64,000 nucleotides of DNA, from positions 1,650,728 to 1,714,727 of the forward strand of contig NC_030855.1 of the NCBI RefSeq assembly GCF_000208745.1. The letters run 5' to 3'. The position numbers and the translations under genes are program-made. The stretch comes from Theobroma cacao (lineage: Eukaryota; Streptophyta; Magnoliopsida; Malvales; Malvaceae). Positions within the stretch are counted from its first letter, which is position 1. Each line of letters begins with the position of its first letter. This document shows positions 32,951-44,222 of the stretch, piece after piece. The notes beneath the pieces were generated by a model, which was not told where the DNA came from, ran no database searches, and saw only the letters and a program-made list of their open reading frames with translations.

Positions 32951-34654
32951 ACAGAATTAGACAATTTCTGATATGGAGGATGAATACGTTGAAGAAGAAG
33001 AAGAAGATGAAGAAAGAGGATCGTGCAAGCTGGTTTCAAAAAAGAGTTTTGATGTTTAGGGTTACGAGTAGTTTAGTAATTCAATTACATTTTTGACATT
33101 TTGACCTGAGATATTTATTTGAAATTTAATGAATTCGATTAATATCTGATTTTGCCTTTTTATTGAATTGATTATTATTAGTGATTTACGTACCATGAAT
33201 AATGTTAAAAGGTAAATCATGTATAATATTTATTAAAGTAAAATAACATAATATGTTTAAAAGTAGGGACTCAGTTAGTTTTATTGTTAATTATTATTAT
33301 AGTTTATGATTTTTTTCAAAGTTATTACTTATTTTATTATTTGGTAACCGGTAAGAATAAAGAATAAAGAGTAAATAGAAATAAAATATTATAATATATA
33401 TTATTATATATTATAATATATATATATATGATATATATTTGCTCAGCTAAAAGAAAAGATTTGTATGAATGATAATTAGATGTACAAAATGTTTTATATA
33501 TAATCATAAAAATTGAATTTAATTATAATAATCAAAAGAATATACATTTTTTTGTTTCATAAGTACTGTTTTGTTTGCCTGTCTTTGGTTGCTTCAAATT
33601 TATAAAGATCATTTGGCTTACATGATGTAATTAATTTTTTTAAAAAACAATTATCTTAACATGATTTACAGATGCAAATTCATTAACATTGTCCTTAAAT
33701 AAGTTGATAAAAGTCTTATAAAAATATAAGTTGATAAAAATTATAAATAAGTTGATAAAAGTCTTATAAAAATATAAGTTGATAAAAATTATAAATAAGT
33801 TGATAAAATTACGACATGTTAGAACAACAGAAATTGGTGTCTGTTTAGCCAATAACAGTTAGAACGACAGCTTCCCCTCTTGTCCTCCTTTCCTCTACTT
33901 CCCTATCTCCCCAAATCTCCTTCTCTCTCTCCCTAATTTTTTTCTCTTGTTTTTTTTTTTAAATTTTGTGGTTATCAAGATTTTTAATTTTTTAGAAGTA
34001 TTATTTTAATATTAAAAATAAAAACATTAAAACGAAAACAACAGATAAAAACAAAAAGATGATTAAAAAGAGTATAAAAGTTGTGGGGACAAAGAATTAA
34101 AAAGAGCTGCAATTACCTGTTAATCCATCTGTAGTATGTTGACGGATGTGATGAAAATTTGGTGAAGTTGGAGTGCTAGGCTACTCTATTGTTGGGACAA
34201 AGAATTAAAAACAGTAGTATGTTAATCCATCAGTAGTATTTTAACATCGTAATGATCTGGTAATGATAAATTTCTTTTTTTTTAAAAAAAAAATGCACTC
34301 TAATGGGTATAATAAATCATCTCATCTTATTACTATACATATATAATTAAATATAATGACTGAATATACAAAAAATTTTTTAACCACAATACAATGGGGG
34401 AACATACTCGCCATCAACTTATTGATTTCATATGTTAAAATGGCCTATCATATGATTTACTATGAGTAAAATATAACCGTTTTAAACAGGATTATCTTCA
34501 ATTAATTATTAGCTATGAGGATCTTATCAGTAAATATAGAATCTGAAACTATTAATATTTTTAGTCACCGTCAGATTTTTGGTCACTTTCCACTGATGTT
34601 ACTTGTTTTGGGGGGGTTATTGGGAGCCGGGTGTATTCGGTAACCTTGTAATAA
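32951..34654. other. Spacer: promoter module, AT-rich DNA and MITE core
   Basis: 32980-33140 is the TNL upstream module also seen at 9500. 33390-33435 is an AT repeat. 33690-33815 is a 54-bp unit twice (once in copy 2). 33880-34060 resembles the pyrimidine-rich core of the intron 5 MITE. 34117-34200 ('acctgttaatccatc', 'gctaggctactctattgttg') resembles the last codons and 3' flank of TNL exon 6. Most of 34160-34440 is absent from copy 2. Confidence 0.45.
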
Positions 34655-34880
34655 TGCTGCAGATAGATACAAAAGATAGAGTACTGTTTATATGTGGTGG
34701 GGCATTTATCTATTTGGAGAAAACTATTTCAGAAAGGTAATTTCATAATTTATTGTCTTATACTCATGGTGATTGCTTGTTAAAATTGTGCTTTTTGCTA
34801 TGGTTTAATTTTCTCCGACAGTAAGATTCTTCTATCAGCTTTGGAGCACCTGTCCGTACAAATATGAGGAGCAGTGGCTT
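34655..34880 (+). pseudogene. CLPX: CLPX-like exon fragment cut at the duplication breakpoint
   Basis: Carries the exon with CGGAFIYLEKTISE (ending 34736 at a GT donor) and the start of the next (FGAPVRTNMRSSGF-like, from about 34820). The sequence then switches at 'ctact' to TNL promoter DNA. It is the end of duplication copy 1. Confidence 0.75.
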
Positions 34881-35141
34881 TACTACTTTTACGCGTGGTT
34901 GTTTTTTCCATGCGGAAAAAATAAAAAATATACAAGTCACGCCTCTCCTAAAAGAGACCGTGGATCCTAAAGGAATACGACTTTGGAGGAAATATTTGAG
35001 GTAACGAGGCAAGAAATGCAAGAGATGAAGGTATGGCCAAGCTATGGCCTTTGCCTAGCTTTTGAGCTTTTATTATATCAAATTAAAACATATAAACACG
35101 TACCAAAAAAATAAAACTATTAAATACTAAAAAATCAAATT

Positions 35142-35231
35142 ACCATTAAAACTCAAGAAAACATCATATTTTCATTGAGAAACAGATGAAGATGATGGAG
35201 AGGAAGTGAAGATAGTAGCATCATTTTCCAT
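35142..35231 (-). pseudogene. TIR exon start remnant 2
   Basis: Reads MENDATIFTSSPSSSSVSQ, then the same TGA (35174-35172) in place of Trp, and KYDVFLSFNG. Sharing the stop with remnant 1 shows the gene was already dead when the block duplicated. Confidence 0.75.
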
Positions 35232-35962
35232 GAGGAGAAGGAGGAGGAGGAGCAGGATAGCAAAGGAAACAATAGGACAATAAATAATGGAATAAAATGA
35301 AAAACAAATTGACTTGACTGACTTTCCTATTTCAATTCCACAACATTGACGTGGGTACATTCTTATCACAAAAGACCTACTTTTACGCGTTTTTGACGTG
35401 AAGTTACTTACGGGTCAATTGGAGTGCATCTTTTTCTACATATCCTCATCTTTATCGTGGATTTTTGAGTGATGGAAGATGAATGAGTTTGACCAAGGAA
35501 GATCGTGCAAACTGCTTTCAAAATTTTTATCGTATATTATGATAAAATTTAATATTTCATATTTGATATTAAAAAAAAATATTTTGATACATTAATTTAA
35601 TAATAATCAAAATATCTACCAAGTCTTATATTTATACATTTTGTTTAATTTAATTTTTATATTTTAAATTAAATTAAATTAATTTTTTATTTTAAAAATT
35701 ATTTTAATTTAATTTCTATCGTATTCAATTTTTATATTAAAATGTTGACATCAATGTTGACGTATAGGCAAAGTCACCGTAGAAAATGCGCACTCTTTGT
35801 TGGGTTGGTAACATTTTCTTGACTTTTATTCTCATGATAAAGACTTATTCTTGGAAGATGTGTGTATGCCCATCTTTGAGCTTTGGAAAAATTAGGCCAA
35901 ACACAAATATTTTCTTTTTGAATGGCAAGATAATATTATTACTCAAAGCTGGAAAGAGCAAA

Positions 35963-38692
35963 TGTCAAACCCTGCTTTGTAAAATAATTATAATGTCATT
36001 CATATGCTCGATAGAATGTTTGTATATTTAAGAAGTTCAAAAAACTATTAAAAGACGATATTGCCCATAATGGTATCATTGAGTCGATTAAGCCTCGAAC
36101 TATTTTAAATAGAAATTTTAAGGTAAAATTAAGAGTTTCACAGTTCAAGGATGACTCAAAATGGTAATTCGGAGTTCGAGGATCAATTCGAAGTCAAACC
36201 AGAATTTTCACTATCTAGGGGTAAAATCGTAATTTTTTCACCCATGAACAAAATTTGAGATTTTGAGAGAATTTAGATCACATTTGACAAATTGGAGAAT
36301 GGTATGAGTATAAGGGATGAAAAATATGTCTATGGGTAATTTTTCAGTTTTTGGGGTAAAAATGTAATTTTTCACTTTACGAGGGTAAAAGTGTAATTTT
36401 TAAAAAATTTGCTCCACCAAAACTTTGGAAAAGTCTTGAAATTTCATGGAAGACATGGATAAGTGAAGAGGATTGAGTGATAGAAAAAGAAAGTCAAAAA
36501 GATGGCTAAAAAAAATAATAAAATAATAAAATATTCAGAAGGTAAATAAAAAAATAATATTTTATTAAGCCTATTAAAAGGCTTGAAAATTTCAGAATTC
36601 TTCATTAGGAGGGTCAGCCAAAACCAGCAAGAGAGAGAGAGAAATAAGAACAAACCCTAGAGTGAGAAAATTCAAAGAAAAAGTGTGATTTTTCAAGGAA
36701 TCAAGTGTTTAAAGATATGATTTTTCAAGCTTAACTTAAGATTTATCATTTCCATGCATTTCTCCTTATTTTTCATGGTTAAATTATGTGTTTTGATGAT
36801 GGATTCAAATCTGATCATATGGGTTTAGAGAGAGAAAGTTGTTAGATTAATTTGATTTTGAACTATGTTAGTGTTTAGTGTTAGTTTAGCATGTTTATGA
36901 GTAAAACAACAAGAAAAATATTCATTTTCTCCATGAATTTCTCTAGGCCGAATCTAGCTAATAGTGTGTGAGGATGAGGTTGACTTTATTTTAAGAGAAT
37001 TAGATGAAAAAATGATGAATTAAGAGGTTGAAAATTAAATGGGAATTTTTTGTGCAAAAAAATTGAAATTTTTACCCACTAGGGGTAAAAACATAATTTA
37101 TGGTTCGAATTGATAAATTGGACCACATTCACAGTCATTGAGGTATTGTGGATATAATTAGATAATTAAAATTGAAATGGATGGAATTGGAGTTGAATTG
37201 GAGATTTTAGAAATTTATACCGTGTATAGGTGAGTTAGGTCGGACACTGTGATTAAGCGATTGTCCAAACATTTCACACCCTATCTAGTGCATACGCATG
37301 GATAAGAGCCTGAAATAATATATATTGATTTGAAACAAATTATTGAATTTTTTGTGTCATGTATTGTGGATAGGTGGTGATATATCTGATACGGGTAAAA
37401 GACTACACCCGAGGACCGAGAATAGGAGTATATCTACTCTTAGTACAGTGAGTAAACTTACTATCATCTTAATTATCTAGAGTAGATTTATTTAATGGTG
37501 TGATTTTATAGAAAAATAGTTTAATTGGAAAATTATTGTGTTTTATGAGAAAATGGGATTTTATAAAATAATTTTATAAAATTTTTAAAAATTTAATAAT
37601 GATTTCAAAAATAGAGTAATTGGAGACTTATACTATGATTGTGTTGTTTATCTATAATTTTACATTAAATGTCTTATGATAAATGTGGGTATGACTGGTT
37701 ATTTTTATGATTTAAAGAATATGTGAACTGCTTTAATTTGCCTTGAATGTGCTAAGTGAGCCATGTCATACTATTGTGATTTTATTGGTTGGTGGATCAT
37801 AAAGTGGGCATTGCAGTAACGGGGGTTCCGTGGGCCAACCTAATTAGAAGGGCACGGTTCCCAATTATTGAGCTTACCTCGATTGAAAAGACGCGTAGGA
37901 TAACTCCCGAGGTAGGATTTGAGCACACTTCACGCTAACCACCACGTGAAACTGGGACTCAACTAACGCCGAGGAACGGCTGTGTTGTCAGAGGTGAAAT
38001 GTGTTTGTGTGTGTGACAATAAACAGCCTTGGCGATTTCGGTAAGATGCCTTCGCGGGGTATCCCCGAAAATGGATTTTTGGCAAGGGCCAAGTTTTTGA
38101 AAAGTACGTAAGCCATGTTGAGTAATTGGATGAAATCCAATTATTTATATGGGTTGAGATGAATTATTTTAATTATCTCCTATTACTCGGCTTTAGATTA
38201 TTTTGATGATGTTTGTCTACTCACTGGTATTTTATAATCTCACCCCTTCTTCTTATATATTTTTCAGGCTCAAAATAGGCAATAAACTGTCAATTGCATC
38301 GAAAAGTAAATTTCGGAGTTGTATCCTAGAAAGCAAGGTTATAGACTTAAACCTTCTCAGTTATTTGGGGCCCCACGTGTCATTGTAATTTAAATTGCAT
38401 ACTCCAGTTTTCTATATTACAGTATGTATAAATTTATTTTGTTTTTTTGTACAAAAAATTAATTTTTGGATGTTTCAAAAAAAATATATATATTTTGTTT
38501 TACATTAAAATAGATTATTTTAATTAATATTTTTATTTTATTTTATTATTCAAAAAAGAAAAGAAAAAAGAGAGAGGAATGGAAAACTAGTACAAAAACC
38601 TTGCAAGGTCTCGAAAGGCATTTGGGGGAAGAATATCTATCGAGACTTCGTGATGGTTGTCACGAGCTCGATGGGAGTTTCGGGTCGTGACA
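35963..38692 (+). mobile_element. Solo Gypsy-type LTR (copy B)
   Basis: 2730 bp from TGTCAAACCC to GGGTCGTGACA, same family as the copy at 14871-17995 and collinear with it. Flanks are gcaaa (35958-35962) and gcata (38693-38697), a 5-bp target duplication with one change. The uninterrupted site is visible at about 32515-32525 in duplication copy 1. No internal genes. Confidence 0.87.
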
Positions 38693-39125
38693 GCATATAC
38701 GTAGGAGGAACTGTAAGGGCCAGTTACTGAAAGGGAAGGTTTAAAGAGCATAGCATTGAAGCAAAAGAAAACAACCTTACAAAAGATGCCACTCTACTAA
38801 AAAACAAACAAAATGGAGAAAGAATCGGCATGAGAAACGCATGCGGGAAGAAAAACTCAGCATGATAAACAGAGGGTTCCATAAATAGCCCAAAGTGAAA
38901 CTCATGAAGGCAGAATCGTAATGCATGGCAAAGCATTTTGAGAGTCCGTGTAGATTAGAGCAGACCCGAGAAGCGATCAGACTTCAGACCTGATAATCCC
39001 AGCTTTAGCAAGACCATCAGCTAAGCTGTTAGCTTCTCTATATATTTGGGCAAAGGATAAATTTCTGATATTAGTTTTAAGAGCTTCGATGGAATTAGAC
39101 AAGTTCTTCATGTGCCAAGGGACTG
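38693..39125 (-). mobile_element. LINE 3' fragment with RNase H end (copy 2)
   Basis: Same fragment as 32485-32950, with its first bases left on the far side of the LTR (35905-35962). It gives the reading 'SLADGLAKAGIIRS'-like on the minus strand; differences from copy 1 include a small insertion near 38980. Confidence 0.65.
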
Positions 39126-39488
39126 AGTTTAGGGTGTTTGTTAGTTATGGAGGATGAATACGTTGAAGAAGTAGAAGAAGATGGAGAAAGAGGATCATGC
39201 AAGCTGGTTTCAGAAAAGAGTTTTGATGTTTAGGGTCACGAGTAGTTTAGTAATTCAATTACATTTTTGACATTTTGACCTGAGATATTTTTTTGAAATT
39301 TAATGAATTCGATTAATATCTGATTTTTCCTTTTTATTGAATTGATTATTATTAGTGATTTACGTACCATGAATAATGTTAAAAGGTAAATCATGTATAA
39401 TATTTATTAAAGTAAAATAACATAATATGTTTAAAAGTAGGGACTCAGTTAGTTTTATTGTTAATTATTATTATAGTTTATGATTTTT

Positions 39489-39603
39489 NNNNNNNNNNNN
39501 NNNNNNNNNNNNNNNNNNNNNNNNNNNNNNNNNNNNNNNNNNNNNNNNNNNNNNNNNNNNNNNNNNNNNNNNNNNNNNNNNNNNNNNNNNNNNNNNNNNN
39601 NNN
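39489..39603. other. Assembly gap (115 N)
   Basis: Run of N next to an AT microsatellite. Copy 1 of the duplication has about 110 bases of AT-rich repeat at the matching position (33309-33420). Confidence 0.99.
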
Positions 39604-40504
39604 AATCTTAATATATAATTATATATATATATATATATATTGCTCAGCTAAAAGAAAAGATTTGTATTAATGATAATTAGATGTCCAAAATGTTTTATAT
39701 ATAATCATAAAACTTGAATTTAATTATAATAATTAAAAGAATATACATTTTTTTTGTTTCATAAGTACTGTTTTGTTTGCCTGTCTTTGGTTGATTCAAA
39801 TTTATAAAGATCATTTGGCTTACATGATGTAATTAATTTTTTTTAAAAAAATTATCTTTACATGATCTACAAATGCAAATTCATTAACATTGTCCTTAAA
39901 TAAGTTGATAAAAGTCTTACAAAAATATAAGTTGATAAAAATTATAAATAAGTTGACAAAATTACGACATGCTAGAACAACAGAAATTGGTGTCGATTTA
40001 GCCAATAACAGTTAGAACGACGGCTTCCCCTCCTGTCCTCCTTTCCTCTACTTCCCTATCTCTCCAAATCCCCTTCTCATTCTCCTTAATTTTTTTTCTC
40101 TTGTTTTTTCAAAAAATTTTGTCATTATCAAGATTTTTAATTTTTAGAAGTATTATTTTAATATTAAAAATAAGAACATTAAAACGAAAACAACAGATAA
40201 AAACAAAAAGATGATTAAAAAGAGTACAAAAGTTGTGGGGACAAAGAATTAAAAAGAGCTGCAATTACCTGTTAATCCATCAGTAGTATGTTGGCCTATC
40301 ATATGATTTACTATGAGTAAAATACAACCGTCTTAAACAGGATTATCTTTAATTAATTACTAGCTATGAGGATCTTATCAGTAAATATAGAATCTGAAAC
40401 TATTAATATTTTTAGTCACCTTCAGATTTTTGGTCACTTTCCACTGATGTTACTTGTTTTGGGGGGGTTATTGGGAGCCGGGTGTATTAGGTAACCTTGT
40501 AATA

Positions 40505-42215
40505 ATGCTGCAGATAGATACAAAAGATAGAGTACTGTTTATATGTGGTGGGACATTTATCTATTTGGATAAAACTATTTCAGAAAGGTAATTTCATAAT
40601 TTACTGTCTTATACTCATGGTGATTGCTTGTTAAAATTGTGCTTTTTGCTATGGTTTAATTTTCTCCGACAGTAAGATTCTTCCGTCGGCTTTGGAGCAC
40701 CTGTCCGTGCAAATATGAGGAGCAGTGGCTTCACTACTGATGCAGTTACATTATCATTGTTGGAATCTGTGAGAATCAAAACTCAAGATGGCTTAGGGAA
40801 CTCTATATTTTTCCATTGCCATTTCATATTTGTTTGGAGGGCAATTCTGGCTTCATTGTATATTTCTCTTAAAAAAGAATTTTCTTCACTATGTCAGAAA
40901 TGTAACCTAATGCTTGATTATGAACCTGCAGGTTGAAAGTGATGATCTTAATGCATATGGATTGATTCCTGAATTTATTGGGCGCTTTTCTATTTTAGTT
41001 AGCTTATGTGGTTTAAATGAGGACCAACTTGTTGAGGTGTGTGTGTGTTTTTTTATCTCGTGTGTATTTTGTAGTAAAGCCTTGGACTGGCATATTGCTC
41101 TGGCAATGGTCTTTACCTTTGATGTTATATTATACAGTTGTTGAGTGATGTTTAAAAATTCAAAGTAATTGCGCACTTTGAGACACTTTGATAGACAAAA
41201 TATGACAGTTAATTATCAATAGGTCCTCGTGAAGCAAAACAATGCTCTTTGTTAGCTTTCCATCCTATTCTATTATTGGTCATGAAGCTCTGTACCTTGT
41301 CATACTCAAAATACGACAGCTTTTTCTCCCTTTTTCGTTGCTTCTTTTATGTTTTCGAGAAAAAGACTTGAACATTTGGTTTGTTGATGTACCTTGAGAT
41401 ACCTTGTTACAGTTCACCTTTCCAGGTCAAATTACATATTATTGAAAATGCATTGAGATTGATTTCGAAGAAGGCAATGACTTAAAATACAGGTGCTCGA
41501 GATTTGAGAGCCATTCTGGAAAACATTCTTACAGAAGCAATGTTTGAGGTACATAGGATATATGGTTTCTTTTTATCTTTCTGTGTCATAATGTGAGTCC
41601 AAGGCAATTTCTTTAGATGCTTTCTCCTAGTCTGCCTATTTTTTCTTAAGCACCATACAAGTTGTGGGGCTCTTTATTTTTTACTCTTCAAATAAAAACA
41701 TAGTTTTTAGTTGCAATTAGTTTTAGTTGGGATTTACCTTTCAATTAGACAAGGAATTTTCAAAAAAAAAAAAAAGTTACTTATTTTGTGCCCATATACT
41801 CATGCATTTGAACAGATTCCAGACACCAAGATGGAATCTCATGGTGTAAATGCAGTTTTGGTTGATGAAGAAGCAGTTGGGTTAGTGGATGAAACAGGAT
41901 GTGGAGCTTACATTCTTTATGGTGATGGTGAACTGGACAGGTTTATTGCGAAAAGAACATTGAAGCATTTTGTGGTATGTCCTCCTGATGTACCCTCTTT
42001 GTACTTGATGTCTAACTTTGAGTGTCTTTTTATTATTAATTTGTCCTGTCTTTATTAATTTTAAAGTGAAACATTTGAATTTCATTAAGTAAAACCTGTA
42101 AGGATTTGGGGTGGTTAATTTTTAACAGACTTTGGAGAGAAATATGATTTCAAAGGGTGTTCTAACTTGTAAGAGGACAATAATTCAAATGGAGTTAAAT
42201 AATTTTGAATATCAT
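40505..42215 (+). pseudogene. CLPX: CLPX-like pseudogene, copy II
   Basis: Second broken, intron-bearing copy of the ClpX C-terminal half. Exons: about 40520-40587 (CGGTFIYLDKTISE), about 40673-40768 (DSSVGFGAPVRANMRSSGFT, donor GT intact), 40932-41036 (VESDDLNAYGLIPEFIGRFS to NEDQLVE, intact), a truncated exon at about 41221-41255, 41426-41548 (VKLHIIENALRLISKKAMT, stop, then NTGARDLRAILENILTEAMF), 41816-41974 (IPDTKMESHGVNAVLVDEEA to DRFIAKRTLKHFV) and 42129 onward. Damage is largely different from that in copy I, which keeps the exon truncated here and lacks the one at 41426. It has no N-terminal ATPase motifs and is not a functional ClpX gene. Confidence 0.82.
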
Positions 42216-42392
42216 AGGGTCCTCAGTGTTTTGGGTTCAATATCATCTGGCGCATGGAATACAATGCGTAATACTTATTAATGGGATGTCACTGAAGCAT
42301 GTTATATGCAGTTCGAAGTCCATCTATTACACTAAAAAGTTTTGAAACTGTTCTGCTGTCAAAAGATGGAGAGAAAGAGCAGATTAAAGAAA

Positions 42393-42881
42393 GGTTGAAG
42401 TTTGAATTTGGTTCTTCTATCTAATTCCATCGTTTTAGTCCTTTATCTCAGTTTGAATGAATTTAGTTTATGCATTATTTATCTAAATTTCATAGTTCAT
42501 GCATTAACTTAAAAGACGGGGTTTTTCGGTGATGGTCTAACATAGTGAGGTGGATTAGTTTTATGGTTATGTGAAACATCTCTGTCTAAAAATATCACAT
42601 TTAATTTTGATTAAATAATAATTAATATTTTAAAAAATTTTAAAGAATAACTTTTAGTATTTTTATTAAAATTTAATTTTTTTCTATTAATGTGTGTCAT
42701 GTGATTAGAAAAATTCAATTAGCATGCCATGTCATCAATAAAATAATAACTACAGAAGTTTAATACCTTTATTAATTTTTCTTTAATCGACTTTTAATGA
42801 GATTAAATTCATTAAAATAGAGATAGAGGGATTAAAATCACAAAATTGAAATAGCATAAAGATCAAATTCAGACTTCAACA
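42393..42881. mobile_element. MITE-like inverted-repeat element, copy II
   Basis: Same element as 11486-11984, at the same distance after the CLPX-like exons. Ends GGTTGAAGTTTGAATTTGGT and CAAATTCAGACTTCAAC. Confidence 0.6.
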
Positions 42882-43069
42882 TAAAAGAAATCACAGTATA
42901 GGACTTCAACCTGTAAGCAAGTTGTGGTTGCATTGTAATTTTATTCAACTTCTCACCCAAAAATTAAAAAAAAAAAGAAGAAAGAAAATTATGTAAGCTT
43001 TAAGAATGATTTCTTGTGTGAAACATTTACTTAATTTGCCTTTTCGTTTCTAAATGATATGACAGAGTG

Positions 43070-43310
43070 CTTGAAGATGTTTGTGAATAAGGTTGGTTGG
43101 CGGCCTTATGGGAGAAAGGGGTATTGGCAGAGGCCCAAGTTGTGTAGGGGGGAGTTGGGGGGATCTTGTGAATGCTATTGTTGTCATATAGTGTAAATAT
43201 AGTTGGCTATTGAGGCTTATTAGATCAAGTGGTAAAGCTGGGATGATTCCTATAGAAATTTTAAGTTTGAGCCAGTGCTCTTACTTGTACCAAAAATGAA
43301 AATTAAATGT
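43070..43310 (+). mobile_element. SINE-like short repeat, copy II
   Basis: Same insertion as 12130-12365. A-box-like 'gatcaagtggtaaagctggg' at 43223 and B-box-like 'aagtttgagcc' at 43263-43273, closer to consensus than copy I. Confidence 0.4.
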
Positions 43311-43840
43311 GTAAATAGTAGTTCTTCATGAGTTTATCATTATTGCTAATCAGTGAGCAGAATTTTTGCTGAAAGACTAATCTGAATTTTTTCAAAATTC
43401 TGTAGTACTTTTTTAAATAAATATAATCAATGATATTTTTATTGATTAATATCTCTGATTTTTCACTTTTATTGAATTGATTATTATTAGTGATTTACCA
43501 TGAATAATGTTACGATGTAAACAATATATAATATTTATTAAAGTAACATAATATGTTTGAAAGTAGGTGTCCAATTAGTTTAATTGTTAATTATTATTTT
43601 AGTTTATGAATTTTTTATTTTTAAAGTTGTTATTTATTTACTTATTTGGTAAGAATAAAGAATAAAGTGTTAGTGGAAATGAAATATTTTATATATAATT
43701 GTAAAAATTGGATATAATAGAAAGAATTTACTTTTTCCGTTTCATAAATACTGTTTTGTTTGCCTATCTTTGATTGCTTTGAATTTATAAAGATTATTTG
43801 GTTTACATGATGTAATTATTTGTTTTAAAAACAATTACCC

Positions 43841-44222
43841 GCATCAATGGGAATGCGGGTTTTGGAGAAATTTTACATAATTTTAAAGGAGATATCATCT
43901 TTGGCTTCTCTAAGTTAGTGGCAGTGTGTGATGCAAATTGTGTAGAAATTTTGGCTATTAGGAAAGTGTTTATATTGTTCTCTAAATTTTTAAAGCACTC
44001 ATCTTCTATTTTATGGGTTGAAAGTGATTTAAAGAAGGCAGTGTTATGGCTAAATAATCCTTCAAAAGTGTCATGAAGATTTAGGAAGCATATGGTACAA
44101 TTTGGATGTCTTCAGAAATTTATTAATCTTTAGAGGGTAATACACACGCTGCGTGAAGCCAACGATGGGGTTGGTAGGCATGACTAATTGGTTCATTATC
44201 TTGCAGTTAATGAGGAAGGTTT
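43841..44222 (+). mobile_element. LINE RNase H fragment
   Basis: Decayed RVT_3-type RNase H in the + strand: INGNAGFGEILHNFKGDIIF, VAVCDANCVEILAIRKVF, ILWVESDLKKAVLWLNNPSK, then a stop and LREANDGVGRHD. A different element from the LINE at 14083, since it keeps the ESD motif. It interrupts spacer sequence at 'acaattaccc' (43840), and the 150 bases before it (about 43689-43838) recur after the inserted block at about 44996-45148. Confidence 0.7.

Larger units (their letters stand above)
31126..34880. repeat. Tandem duplication between TNL genes 2 and 3, copy 1
   Basis: Runs from 'ctacttttacgcgtggttgt' in the gene 2 promoter to 'agtggctttactac' within a CLPX-like exon, where it joins directly to a second copy of its own start. 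Contents in order: promoter piece, 35-bp repeats, TIR remnant, AT-rich DNA, LINE tail, promoter module, MITE-core and CLPX-like fragment. Confidence 0.8.
34881..40735. repeat. Tandem duplication between TNL genes 2 and 3, copy 2
   Basis: Repeats 31126-34880 in the same orientation from 'ttacgcgtggttgttttttc' to the CLPX-like exon. Differences: it carries the 2.73-kb LTR at 35963-38692, lacks most of 34160-34440, has single copies of the 35-bp and 54-bp repeats, and contains the 115-base assembly gap. Confidence 0.8.

Noticed and set aside
33880..34060. Remnant of TNL intron 5 proving another dead receptor here
   Set aside because: The pyrimidine-rich block also belongs to a MITE-like element, so it may be an independent MITE copy. 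The exon 6-like bases at 34117-34200 are suggestive but too short.
35786..36031. ORF MRTLCWVGNIFLT... also seen at 32346
   Set aside because: Open by chance in duplicated spacer; no domain, and the two copies end differently.
39458..39670. Plus-strand ORF spanning the N gap
   Set aside because: Made of unknown bases and AT repeat.
41711..42058. Intact gene around VNAVLVDEEAVG
   Set aside because: It is one CLPX exon with intron read-through on both sides; neighbouring exons carry a stop and truncation.
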